This document shows, piece by piece, positions 1 to 9,121 of a DNA stretch of 50,546 nt. A program made the translations under genes and the position numbers. Under the pieces are notes generated by a model. That model saw nothing but the letters and a program-made list of their open reading frames with translations. It made no database searches and was not told the origin of the DNA. Where the stretch lies: IMG/VR virus record IMGVR_UViG_3300022700_000305, positions 1 to 50,546 of that record; one strand, written 5' to 3'. This DNA comes from a virus. How positions within the stretch are numbered: position 1 is the stretch's first letter; the number at the start of each line of letters is the position of its first letter.

Positions 1-2358
1 GCAAACGGATCGCAATATGTTACGGCCCAATTAGATCATAGCGATTTGGCAGGACTAAGTCCTGATAACCACCACACAGCGTTCACACCGACTGATCATG
101 ATTCTAGAGATCATAGTCCTGTTGCATCTACAATGGACTTGAATGAGTTAGCAGCACCTTCCTCCCAACTCGACATCAATTATCAAGACCTCGATAATGT
201 AGGCGTAATAGATTTCGATACAACTCCTTCAACAACATCACATCAAGAGGGTAGAGTAAGGTGGAATAATACTGATAAAACTCTACAAGCGGATACTGAA
301 ATAACTGATGTTTCATTACAAGTCGGTCAAGAAATGTATGTAAGAGTCCAAAATAATACTGGAAGCACTATTAATAATGGCGATGTAGTATATATTAATG
401 ATGGTTCTTCTGATAATCCTACTATCGGGTTAGCACAAGCAAATGATAAAAATAAAGCCCATAGAACCATAGGTATGGCAACACACGATATATCCGACGG
501 CTCAATTGGATATGTAACAACGTACGGTAGAATTAGAGGATTAGATACTTCATCCTACACATTAGGCGACGAATTGTGGTTAAGCCCAGATACTGCTGGC
601 GGTGTTACAGATACAGAACCGGTCGGATTGGATAACAGGATAAAAGTAGGGGTAGTAATAAGAAGTGATGCAAGTGATGGTATCATATTCTTCAATAAAA
701 CTCAATTCTTTAATGCATCAGATATAAAGCTCAATAATGCTGCTAATGCATCATATACTAACTTACAGCAAAAATTAGACCATACCGCTGCAACCGGCAT
801 ATATGAAGGCGGGGCGATAACTGATAATGGTGACGGAACTATCGATATATCTGGTGGTAGTGCCCAAATTAAAACAAGTAGTAGTTGGACTGCTGAAGTA
901 TTAGAAATAGATTTTAGTAGTGCAACAAATTTAACACCAACAGACGATGATAGTACATATTATTATTTGGATTATAACGGTGGTAGTCCAACAATCTCGT
1001 CAACTACATCTAGAGATAGTATAAATTTCCAAGACGAATTATATATCGGTAAGGTATATAGGAACGGTACGGACATAACCATAATAAATACTTCACAACA
1101 AGTGGCTGGAATAACAACTAAAGGTCTATATTCAACATATTATAAAGACGAAGTAAAAAGAGTAACTGGATTAACATTGAGTGAAACTGGAAACAGGTAT
1201 TTACAAATAACGGCTGGGTTATTATTTTATGGATATACAAGGATAGACATAAGCGCTAAAGATACATCAGGAACAGACACATTCACATATTGGTATAGAG
1301 ATGGTAGTGGTGGTTGGACGACGACTACTGGTAATACGCAAGTATCCAACCAGCAGTACGACGATGGTACTGGAACCCTAGCAAATATCGAAAATAACGA
1401 CTACGGTGTATTTTGGGTTTATATGGGACACGACGGGAAATTACATGTACAATATGGACAAAATTCTTATAATAAATATGCAGATGCTTTGAATGCAACT
1501 ATACCAGATGCGCCCGATTTATTGGGTACCTTCTGTACATTCATCGCTAAAATCATAATTGAAGAAGACGGAACTAACTTTGATGATGTACTGATACCAT
1601 GGATGAACGGTGGTGTTGGTGGTGCTACCGTTACAGACCACGGTAATCTAAGTGGATTGGGCGACGATGACCACCTACAATACCTGTTACATGACGGTAG
1701 TAGAGCTATGAGTGGAAATTTAGATATGGGTACAAACAACATCACTAATGTAGGCAATGTAGATGGTGTAGATGTATCTGACCATAGCACGAGACATGAA
1801 GATGGTGGTGCAGACGAATTGAATGTGGGTGGGTTATCAGGAGAATTAGCCGACCCACAAACGCCTAAAACACATGCTAGCACACATTATGATGGTGGAA
1901 CCGATGAGTTGGATGCTGCAGATTTAGCAGGAGCATCAGGAACATCCGGACAATATTTGAAGACGGATGGATCAACAGCAACTTGGGCAGATATAGAAGC
2001 TGTATCGGATCATGGAAACCTTACGGGGCTTGATGATGATGATCATACCCAATATTTGCTGGTTGATGGTACCAGGACTATGAGTGGAAACTTAAATATG
2101 GACGGAAACAATATAAATAGTGTTGGGGCTTTAACAACTAACACAATAACAGTTAATAATTCGATGAGTGCAGATTCGATCACAGCAAACACAACGTTGG
2201 ATTGGTCTGCAGGAGAAGCATTTCCAAATATTATTGAGCAGAATAGCGAACCAAGCTTGTCCTCTGGAGCTTGGGGAGTTTGGTATGATAATGATGACGA
2301 CCAAATGTGGCTTATCATTAACCACGGAGGAGATCAAAGAAAAGTAGAGATTGCGTAA
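1..2358 (+). CDS. Tail fibre / receptor-binding protein, 5' partial
   Basis: The frame is open from base 1, so the N-terminus lies upstream and about 785 C-terminal residues are visible. The protein carries fibre repeats of the form HGNLSGLGDDDHLQYL followed by RAMSGNLDMGTNNITNV, seen at about nt 1640-1760 and again at about nt 2010-2120. Such repeats are common in the shafts of tail fibres of tailed viruses. An early segment (about nt 330-690, with NNGDVVYINDG and GYVTTYGRIRGLD) resembles the small beta-barrel seen in capsid-cement and fibre proteins. The C-terminus has a QNSEP..WGVWYD..DQMWLI module shared with the fibre at 3304-4524. The protein is acidic and rich in Asn, Asp, Gly and Thr. 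Its likely role is host recognition at the tail tip. The family call is safe; the receptor is unknown. Confidence 0.85.
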   Translation, partial: ANGSQYVTAQLDHSDLAGLSPDNHHTAFTPTDHDSRDHSPVASTMDLNELAAPSSQLDINYQDLDNVGVIDFDTTPSTTSHQEGRVRWNNTDKTLQADTEITDVSLQVGQEMYVRVQNNTGSTINNGDVVYINDGSSDNPTIGLAQANDKNKAHRTIGMATHDISDGSIGYVTTYGRIRGLDTSSYTLGDELWLSPDTAGGVTDTEPVGLDNRIKVGVVIRSDASDGIIFFNKTQFFNASDIKLNNAANASYTNLQQKLDHTAATGIYEGGAITDNGDGTIDISGGSAQIKTSSSWTAEVLEIDFSSATNLTPTDDDSTYYYLDYNGGSPTISSTTSRDSINFQDELYIGKVYRNGTDITIINTSQQVAGITTKGLYSTYYKDEVKRVTGLTLSETGNRYLQITAGLLFYGYTRIDISAKDTSGTDTFTYWYRDGSGGWTTTTGNTQVSNQQYDDGTGTLANIENNDYGVFWVYMGHDGKLHVQYGQNSYNKYADALNATIPDAPDLLGTFCTFIAKIIIEEDGTNFDDVLIPWMNGGVGGATVTDHGNLSGLGDDDHLQYLLHDGSRAMSGNLDMGTNNITNVGNVDGVDVSDHSTRHEDGGADELNVGGLSGELADPQTPKTHASTHYDGGTDELDAADLAGASGTSGQYLKTDGSTATWADIEAVSDHGNLTGLDDDDHTQYLLVDGTRTMSGNLNMDGNNINSVGALTTNTITVNNSMSADSITANTTLDWSAGEAFPNIIEQNSEPSLSSGAWGVWYDNDDDQMWLIINHGGDQRKVEIA

Positions 2359-2377
2359 CGATAATAGAGGTAAAATA

Positions 2378-3256
2378 ATGGTAGAACAATATAAAAATAA
2401 AAAAGTATTGCAGAAGTTATATTATGATAAGGAAATGAGTATGTCAGAAATAGGTAATAAATTTAATGTTTCACAACAAACAATAATGTATTATATGGAC
2501 AAATATGATATTAAAAGAAGAAGTTTATCGGAAGCACTCAAAGGTGAAAATGCTCCTATGTATGGTAAAACACATAGTGAAGAAACTAAAAAGAAAATGT
2601 CAGAATCACATAAGGGTGTAAACCATCACCAGTATGGGAAAAAACTTCCTCAGGAAGTTAAACAAAAAATATCAGAGTCTATGAAGGGAGAAAAAAATCC
2701 TATGTACGGAAAGTTAGGTAAAGATGCTCCTTGGTATAATAAAAGTCATTCCGAAGAAACTAAAAAGAAAATGTCAGAATCACATAAGGGTGTAAACCAT
2801 CATTTCTACGGCAAGAATTTATCTAAAAAACATAAGAATAAGATATCAGAATCTATGAAAGGAAAAACATGTAGTGAGGAAACTAAGCAGAAAATTTCCA
2901 AAGCATTATCAGGTGAAAATGCTCCGTGGTATGGTAAATCAGGTAAAGATAATCCTCATTGGAAACCTGATAGTAATAATTATGAGATTTGGAGAGAAAG
3001 AACTTTATCAAGTAATAAGTATCAAAAAGTTAGAAAAAAAGTACTAAAAAGAGATAATTATAAATGTCAATTGTGTGATAATAATATGAAATTAGAAGTT
3101 CATCATATTATACCAATGAGAAAACTATGGGATATAGATAATAAAAAATTGGTTACAGATATAAATAATCTTATCACGTTATGTAAGAAATGTCATCAAA
3201 GTATAAAAGGTAGGGAAAAGGAATATAAAAAGATTTTTAAGGAGATTGTAAAATAA
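2378..3256 (+). CDS. Free-standing HNH homing endonuclease with NUMOD3 repeats
   Basis: This 292-residue protein is a mobile DNA endonuclease. The N-terminus has a helix-turn-helix-like segment (SMSEIGNKFNVSQQTIMYYM). The centre has NUMOD3-type DNA-binding repeats (GENAPMYGK, SEETKKKMSESHKG, KISESMKGE, repeated about four times). The C-terminus is an HNH nuclease: CQLC, then VHHIIP, then NLITLCKKCH, giving the two zinc Cys pairs and the catalytic His residues. ATG 2378 is chosen over the upstream TTG at 2351 because GAGGT lies just before it. The gene sits between two fibre genes rather than inside an intron, as free-standing homing endonucleases do in phages. Its coding is more AT- and Lys-rich than the neighbouring fibres, which suggests recent arrival. 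Confidence 0.93.
   Translation: MVEQYKNKKVLQKLYYDKEMSMSEIGNKFNVSQQTIMYYMDKYDIKRRSLSEALKGENAPMYGKTHSEETKKKMSESHKGVNHHQYGKKLPQEVKQKISESMKGEKNPMYGKLGKDAPWYNKSHSEETKKKMSESHKGVNHHFYGKNLSKKHKNKISESMKGKTCSEETKQKISKALSGENAPWYGKSGKDNPHWKPDSNNYEIWRERTLSSNKYQKVRKKVLKRDNYKCQLCDNNMKLEVHHIIPMRKLWDIDNKKLVTDINNLITLCKKCHQSIKGREKEYKKIFKEIVK
2579..2802 (+). repeat. 50-nt exact direct repeat inside the HNH gene
   Basis: Bases 2579-2628 and 2753-2802 are identical over 50 nt. They encode the same part of two NUMOD3 repeats (EETKKKMSESHKGVNHH). Identity at DNA level, including third codon positions, points to a recent internal duplication. Confidence 0.9.
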
Positions 3257-3266
3257 GGTGAGTATT

Positions 3267-3323
3267 ATGGTAGATATTAAGATTAAAATATTAGGTGATA
3301 TATATGGCAGATGGACATACTAA
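3267..3323 (+). CDS. Possible 18-residue mini-ORF after the HNH gene
   Basis: An ATG at 3267 follows a good Shine-Dalgarno (AAGGTGAG) at the end of the HNH gene and reads MVDIKIKILGDIYGRWTY before a stop. It overlaps the start of the next fibre gene in another frame. It may be a translated coupling peptide, a scar of the endonuclease insertion, or chance. Confidence 0.2.
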   Translation: MVDIKIKILGDIYGRWTY

Positions 3324-4524
3324 ATTACATTCCAACGAACATCTTAAAGGGAACGTAGACGAACTGACAGGTTTAGACGCAACACAGATCGCCGATGGTA
3401 CAGTTAACAACACGGAATTCGAGTACCTAGATGGTCTTAGCGGTACTATAGCCACCGAAGACTATGTTGATAGTAAAGTACAAGGGATAGATTGGCAGGA
3501 TTCTGTTATAGATAAGGATGTTTCAGACCCATCAACTTTGACACCGAGTGATGGTGACCGATATATAGTCGCTGCGGGTGGTTCTGGAGATTGGTCAGGA
3601 CATGACGATGACATAGCAGAATATAATGGAAGTAGTTGGGAATTCATTACACCAAACGAAGGATTTGCAACGTGGGTAGAAGATGAAAATATCCAATATG
3701 TATGGAATGGTTCATCTTGGGTAACACTTTCTAGTACGAGTGATCATGGCAGTTTGACAGGTTTAGGAGACGATGACCATACACAATACTTACTAACAAA
3801 CGGTACACGTTCTATGAACGGTAGTCTCGACATGGGTACAAACAATATAACTAATGTGGGTAACGTTGATGGTATCGATGTCAGCGCACACGACCACGAC
3901 GGAGATGCCCCTAACATTCCGAATGCGGGACTCGCAAACAGCAGTGTGACTGTAAATTCAGGTACTCTTTTGACAGGTGGTGGATCAGTAAGTTTAGGTA
4001 ACAGCATCACCTTAAATGTTGATGAAGGCTCGATATCACACGATAACATATCCGGTGTAAGCGAGAATGATCATCACGACGCATTTGTGGGGCTTGAAGA
4101 TAATGCAGGTACAAGTGTAGCACCGGCTGGCGATAACTACATTCAAATAACGGATGATGGTATAGTTAATGCGGATGCCGGAACAAACACTATAGATCTA
4201 TCAGTGTCTGAAGGTAACATTGATCATGGGAACTTAAGCGGATTAGGTGGTGATGACCACACACAATACTTGTTAGTCGATGGATCCCGTTCGATGAGTG
4301 GAAACTTAAATATGGGTAACTACGATATAACGAATTGTACTGATATAACGGCTGATGGATCAATTGATTTCTCAAGTGGAACATTAAAGATGCCTTACTT
4401 CAGCCAATCCACAGAACCCGACATAGCAAGTGATACAGTAGCAGTTTGGCAAGATAGTGATAACAGCCAAACTTGGCTCTTGATAGATGTAGCTGGAACA
4501 CAGTATAAGGTAGAGGCGGCATAA
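3304..4524 (+). CDS. Tail fibre protein
   Basis: A 406-residue fibre protein. ATG 3304 is chosen because AGGTGAT sits just upstream. It begins ADGHTKLHSNEHLKGNVDEL and carries two copies of the shaft motif (HGSLTGLGDDDHTQYLL and HGNLSGLGGDDHTQYLL), each followed by an S/NMxGxLxMG..ITN block. The segment TLLTGGGSVSLGNSITLNVDEG recurs in the fibre at 9121-10344. The C-terminal module (QSTEPDIASDTVAVWQDSDN..TWLLID) is shared with the partial fibre at 1-2358. It is cytoplasmic until assembly and then part of the virion tail. Receptor specificity cannot be read from the sequence. Confidence 0.85.
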   Translation: MADGHTKLHSNEHLKGNVDELTGLDATQIADGTVNNTEFEYLDGLSGTIATEDYVDSKVQGIDWQDSVIDKDVSDPSTLTPSDGDRYIVAAGGSGDWSGHDDDIAEYNGSSWEFITPNEGFATWVEDENIQYVWNGSSWVTLSSTSDHGSLTGLGDDDHTQYLLTNGTRSMNGSLDMGTNNITNVGNVDGIDVSAHDHDGDAPNIPNAGLANSSVTVNSGTLLTGGGSVSLGNSITLNVDEGSISHDNISGVSENDHHDAFVGLEDNAGTSVAPAGDNYIQITDDGIVNADAGTNTIDLSVSEGNIDHGNLSGLGGDDHTQYLLVDGSRSMSGNLNMGNYDITNCTDITADGSIDFSSGTLKMPYFSQSTEPDIASDTVAVWQDSDNSQTWLLIDVAGTQYKVEAA

Positions 4525-4530
4525 CACTAT

Positions 4531-4548
4531 TCCAAAACCTTTAAATAG
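4531..4548 (+). promoter_or_regulatory. Archaeal promoter (BRE + TATA)
   Basis: TCCAAAACCTTTAAATAG matches the window consensus at every position. It lies 30 nt before the ATG at 4578, so initiation about 25 nt downstream of the TATA box would give a very short leader. A 7-bp inverted repeat (CACTATT 4525-4531, AATAGTG 4544-4550) overlaps the site. Confidence 0.8.
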
Positions 4549-4577
4549 TGGGATGGTGTATATAAATACGTGATAGT

Positions 4578-4835
4578 ATGGATACATACTCTGAAGACGA
4601 GCGAAAATTAAATGAGAGAAGAGAACAGCTTCAAGATCAATTGCAGCAACTACAACAGGAAATAAATGATAAAAGAGATCAGATGCAAGATGTTAGAGAT
4701 CGTCTCATAAACATAAACGGAAAACTCGAATACATCCAATATAGGAGAGAGAAAGATGCGAAGGAAGCTGAACAAGCCGAAGAAGCTGATGTAGATTTAG
4801 AACCAAAAGACATAAATGCTAATATAGAAGAATAG
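4578..4835 (+). CDS. Small coiled-coil protein
   Basis: An 85-residue, charged, Gln/Glu-rich protein predicted to be one long coiled coil (about residues 5-60: RKLNERREQLQDQLQQLQQE). It ends in an acidic tail and has no cysteine or membrane segment. It is the first gene after a strong promoter within the fibre cluster. The next gene follows after 10 nt and has its Shine-Dalgarno at this gene's stop codon. It could be a fibre chaperone, an assembly factor or a small trimerising virion protein. No family is recognised. Confidence 0.75.
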   Translation: MDTYSEDERKLNERREQLQDQLQQLQQEINDKRDQMQDVRDRLININGKLEYIQYRREKDAKEAEQAEEADVDLEPKDINANIEE

Positions 4836-4845
4836 GTGAAAAGTA

Positions 4846-6012
4846 GTGGGAACATCCGATACAGGACATCATGATAAGCATGGTAATACGCATGCCGAAA
4901 ACGGCGATGATGAAATAGACCAAAAGTTATATCCGGGGGCATATCCCCAACTTTATGGTACTGATGGGAATAAACCAGTAGCGTCTATAGACGGACGTAC
5001 TTATTGGTCTGACGACCAACACGTATTGTGGTTAGATACTGGTAGTAGTTGGCAAAAAATGGCTGTTGCTGACCACGCCGACCTCAACGGCATAGGTACA
5101 GATGATCATCATACTAGGTATGATGACAGTGAGGCCATATCTGCAATAAACAATGATGGTGACCATGGTTCAACCGCTTCACATAATTACTATACTGATA
5201 GTGATGCTGCTAATGTAATAGAAACATATGGTGTAGATTATATACAATTTAATAATATAGAAAGCAGTACTTTAACCTCTGATTATCAATTAGGTTACGA
5301 TAATAGTGACGGATTCTACTTTATGGATGACGGTTCAACACATCAATTGTACGATGACCATCACAACCAACCGCCAAATACTCAATTGTCCAAAGAAACT
5401 GTACAAGACTATTCTTGGGATGTACTAACAGGCGTACAAGACTTTATAAACGTTACATATGACGATTCCAATAATGAAGTAGACTTTGATGTTCTTCCTG
5501 GAAATATGAGTTGGGGTGATTTAAATATATCAACATCCGATGTAAATATGGATGATATATCACCTGCAAATGTCGACCTTGATATGAACAACAACAACAT
5601 AGATGATGTGGCCTCAATAGATGGCGGTGGGAATGCTGTACAATTCAACGACCAGATTATTACTGATAGTAGGATTTATGTAGATAATCATGGATATGGT
5701 GGAAATCCCTCTATTGCCCTAGCAATAGGCGATACAGATACAGGTATTCATAGTGATACTGATGGTAGATTAGAATTTTGGGAAAACAATGATGAACGGG
5801 TAACATTAGAGAATGCCACATTAACTATGCAAAGTACAGATATAGACCTGAACAATAATAACATCAACGATGTAGCATCTATAGATGGCGGGGGTAATGG
5901 TGTAGACTTTGACGATGATGTTGATATGGGTTCAAATGCTACTAATTATACCAATTTTGAGGTAGTTTATAATAGTTCAAGTGATAGTTTAGATTTTAAT
6001 TATATAGGATAA
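4846..6012 (+). CDS. Tail fibre protein
   Basis: A 388-residue fibre protein starting at GTG 4846, with AGGTGA 7 nt upstream. It opens with a DTGHHDKHGNTHAENGDDEI segment of the type found at the base of fibres. Next come a degenerate shaft motif (HADLNGIGTDDHHTRYDD) and two copies of a module reading NNNNIxDVASIDGGGNxVxFxD. That module is shared with the fibre at 9121-10344, as is STSDVNMDDISPANVDLD. It therefore belongs to the recombining fibre family of this region. It probably forms part of the distal tail. The product call is by motif, not by a named family. Confidence 0.8.
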   Translation: MGTSDTGHHDKHGNTHAENGDDEIDQKLYPGAYPQLYGTDGNKPVASIDGRTYWSDDQHVLWLDTGSSWQKMAVADHADLNGIGTDDHHTRYDDSEAISAINNDGDHGSTASHNYYTDSDAANVIETYGVDYIQFNNIESSTLTSDYQLGYDNSDGFYFMDDGSTHQLYDDHHNQPPNTQLSKETVQDYSWDVLTGVQDFINVTYDDSNNEVDFDVLPGNMSWGDLNISTSDVNMDDISPANVDLDMNNNNIDDVASIDGGGNAVQFNDQIITDSRIYVDNHGYGGNPSIALAIGDTDTGIHSDTDGRLEFWENNDERVTLENATLTMQSTDIDLNNNNINDVASIDGGGNGVDFDDDVDMGSNATNYTNFEVVYNSSSDSLDFNYIG

Positions 6013-6019
6013 GGTATAT

Positions 6020-9000
6020 ATGAGTTTAGTTGCGTGGTGGAAGTTAGACGGAGATGGAACCGATTCATCTGGAAATGGATATGATGGAATAGTTCACGGT
6101 TCCCCTAGTTGGTCTGATGGAATAATAGGTACTTGTTATGATAATAGTGCGGATAACTCAAGTACAGGTGTGGAACTCTTACAACACGCAGATGCTCAAA
6201 AATATGATTATCAGCATAGCTGGTCTTTGTGGTTTAAAAGTACAACAAGTAGCGGATCAACAGGTAACAGGATATTGAGCAGAGATTGTTCCGAATACTT
6301 ATGTGCAAACATAGACCAAGATAGTGACCCCAATCATCTTGATTATGTAGATAGTGCATATGATGACATTGAACTTAATCAATGGTATCATTTAGCTATA
6401 ACTACAGATGATGGTGTAAACTATGATTGGTATCTTAACGGCGAACATTGTAGAAGTGGTAGTGAACCGTATGATGAAACTGCACGGCCTTGGGTTATAG
6501 GTGGAAATACAGAAGGTGATGGTGATATATCTGGTAACGAATTTGTTGGTATGATTGATGATGTTAAATTCTTTGACCATAAACTAAGCATTAAAGAAGT
6601 AAAAGAATTAAGCAGAGCCAAAGTAGCACATTGGAAGTTTGATAATTTAAATTTATTAAAAAATGCAGGATTTGAAGGTAACGATTTATGTGTGGGTGAT
6701 CCAGAACATTGGAATTATCCAAAAGATTGTTGGAAAGTTAATGATTTAAGATCTGCACCTGATAGCGATGGAAGCAAATCATTTGGTAACAATTGGGATG
6801 GAACGGCAGTGTGTGATTCAAGTAGTTCATCTGCTGGTGTTTGGCCTAATGCATATGTATATCAAGATGTAAGAGTAGGTAGTGTTGATGAAATAAACGC
6901 ATCTGCATGGATTTATATTCCATCAGGTGGTGGTTATACTGATTGTAGTTCAGGTAACCAATATGTATATGAAGATGATGGTAGATTGCATCTTTATGCC
7001 TATGATTCTAATATGAACCAAATAGGTGAAAAGAAAGGATTGTGGGGTGGTGAACTACAAAAAGGTAGTGGTTGGAGTAGGTTTAATCTTTCATGGGATT
7101 TACCAGATGGTACGGAAACAGTTAGATTTCAGATAGATGGTGGTGACGGTAATAATAGTTGTATAGACCCAGAAACAGGTCACACTGGTAATGCTGGTTT
7201 GTATATTGATGATTGTTCATTAACTCCTGTTAGATATAAAGATTCGTCTGGTTATGGTAATGACGGTACATTTAGTGGTAATGAGCCGATATGGGATGAA
7301 GATAGTGCATTGGGTAATGGATGTTTATATTTTGACGGGGATGATATGATGGTTACTGTTCCCCATTCTGATACTATAGATATAACTGGTGATGAAATAT
7401 CTGTGTCCTACTGGCAAAAATTTAAAGATGCTGGTGACCAAGATCATCCTACAATTACAAAAACTTCCGAAACTGGATGGGCTGTTAGCAACGGATATGC
7501 AATAGGCCAAGGTTGGAGTGATAATCTTTATTCAGGTTTAGCAGGTGGTAGTTTAGGCGGTCAAGATGCGTCTATTAGAGAAGATGGAACTTGGTATCAT
7601 GTAGTTCATACTTATAAAAATGGTGAAGGTATGAAAGTCTATACAAACGGTAATTTAGAGATTTCAGATAACAGCTGGTCTGGTACTATTGGTTCTTCAA
7701 GTCATGATTTATGGATCGGAGATGCTGAAAGAGGAGGTCAGTATTTTGGTAATTTAGACGATATAAGAATTTATGCAACTGCTTTATCGCAATCTGAAGT
7801 ACAAGAATTATATGAACAAAGGGCAAGCATAGATAATGTTGGTAACTTAAATTCACAAATGTTTACAGAATCACAAGATAAATTACTAATTGATGAGGAA
7901 TATTATGAATGTGTTTCAAGGTTAAGAGGTGCTAGCCCGCCAGAAACATTAAATTATTTAGATTGGGTTGAAGATGACGATACGCTAGGAAACATAGCGT
8001 TAGAAGGATTAGTTTATCTTACAACTACTGATATAATTCCAGATAGGGTTGAATTTACAAGGATAAATAATGACGAAGGCTTAACTTTTTATTATACTGA
8101 TTCAGATGTTATAATATATCCTGATGGTAATTGGAGTGTTGGGTGGAATTATGTAATATTACCTACTGTCCATTCATGGGAAAGTCCCAGTTCTACTGAC
8201 TGGTCAAATATGGATAGATTAGAAATATATAAAAATGGCTCTGATGATTCATCTCAAACCATAGGATTTAAGAATTTACATCTCACTAAATATAAAGATA
8301 ATTCAGAACAGTTAGATACACATCTTAAAAAAACAGGTAACTATTATATTAAAAGTTTAAATGAGATAGGTTCATTAGGCGATGATTTGATTGGATATTG
8401 GCCATTAAATGGAAATGCAAATGATTATAGTAAGAATAGTTATGACGGTTCATTAATGAATTCTCCTACACTAACGGATGGTGTTATGAATCAATGTTAT
8501 GAGTTTGATGGTAATAATCAATATATACAGATGCCACAGGATACATATTCAGGCGCATTATCTGATAGTGATGATACTATGAGTATTATGTGTTGGTTAT
8601 ATCCAACAGCCGTACAAAGTGCATCAACAAATCATGCTGTTCAAAATTGTTTTATAGGACATTCGTCGAGTTCTTATAATGATAATTTAGAGTTAGGAGT
8701 TGATTACGATGATTATTCACTACAAGTATATTTAGATACAAACTCGAATGATACGACGGCTACATATACTGATATTACACTTTCATTAAATACTTGGCAT
8801 CATATTGCGTTATCAGTTAACTTAGTTGATGGTAGTGTAAAAAGATATCATAATGGAAACCTTATAGGTAATGACACAACTACTTGGTCTGGTTCAAATA
8901 CATTTGATAATTCTGGTGCTGAATTTACAATAGCTGCATCTAGGTCGTACAGAGAACCTTATACAGGCAAAGTAGATGATGTTAGGCTATATAGTAGAGC

Positions 9001-9121
9001 ATTGTCTGATGATGAGATAAAAACATTATATAATATGACAAATCCAAATGAGAAGGAAAGAGTTAGTATGGATAGTAAAGGAACTGTATATACAAAAGGA
9101 CAATTTAAGGAGACGATATAA
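6020..9121 (+). CDS. Giant LamG / carbohydrate-binding adhesin
   Basis: A 1033-residue protein with three concanavalin A-like (LamG/jelly-roll) domains at roughly residues 1-205, 405-610 and 795-1010. Each has the pattern WKLDGDGTDSSGNGYDG, then a W..W/H.A..xDG core, then DDVRLYSRALSDDEI near its end. Between domains 1 and 2 (about 210-400) is a galactose-binding-like segment (LLKNAGFEGND..HWNYPKDCW) of the carbohydrate-binding type. These folds bind sugars and often occur on virion surfaces. The probable role is binding of a glycan on the host envelope. The gene starts at ATG 6020 and its TAA overlaps the next ATG by one base. There is no signal peptide. Confidence 0.85.
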   Translation: MSLVAWWKLDGDGTDSSGNGYDGIVHGSPSWSDGIIGTCYDNSADNSSTGVELLQHADAQKYDYQHSWSLWFKSTTSSGSTGNRILSRDCSEYLCANIDQDSDPNHLDYVDSAYDDIELNQWYHLAITTDDGVNYDWYLNGEHCRSGSEPYDETARPWVIGGNTEGDGDISGNEFVGMIDDVKFFDHKLSIKEVKELSRAKVAHWKFDNLNLLKNAGFEGNDLCVGDPEHWNYPKDCWKVNDLRSAPDSDGSKSFGNNWDGTAVCDSSSSSAGVWPNAYVYQDVRVGSVDEINASAWIYIPSGGGYTDCSSGNQYVYEDDGRLHLYAYDSNMNQIGEKKGLWGGELQKGSGWSRFNLSWDLPDGTETVRFQIDGGDGNNSCIDPETGHTGNAGLYIDDCSLTPVRYKDSSGYGNDGTFSGNEPIWDEDSALGNGCLYFDGDDMMVTVPHSDTIDITGDEISVSYWQKFKDAGDQDHPTITKTSETGWAVSNGYAIGQGWSDNLYSGLAGGSLGGQDASIREDGTWYHVVHTYKNGEGMKVYTNGNLEISDNSWSGTIGSSSHDLWIGDAERGGQYFGNLDDIRIYATALSQSEVQELYEQRASIDNVGNLNSQMFTESQDKLLIDEEYYECVSRLRGASPPETLNYLDWVEDDDTLGNIALEGLVYLTTTDIIPDRVEFTRINNDEGLTFYYTDSDVIIYPDGNWSVGWNYVILPTVHSWESPSSTDWSNMDRLEIYKNGSDDSSQTIGFKNLHLTKYKDNSEQLDTHLKKTGNYYIKSLNEIGSLGDDLIGYWPLNGNANDYSKNSYDGSLMNSPTLTDGVMNQCYEFDGNNQYIQMPQDTYSGALSDSDDTMSIMCWLYPTAVQSASTNHAVQNCFIGHSSSSYNDNLELGVDYDDYSLQVYLDTNSNDTTATYTDITLSLNTWHHIALSVNLVDGSVKRYHNGNLIGNDTTTWSGSNTFDNSGAEFTIAASRSYREPYTGKVDDVRLYSRALSDDEIKTLYNMTNPNEKERVSMDSKGTVYTKGQFKETI

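Noticed and set aside
1467-1883. Open frame on the minus strand of the first fibre gene
   Set aside because: It mirrors the repeat-rich fibre coding, has no Shine-Dalgarno and no recognisable domain. The same applies to the other antisense frames in fibres, sheath and tape measure.
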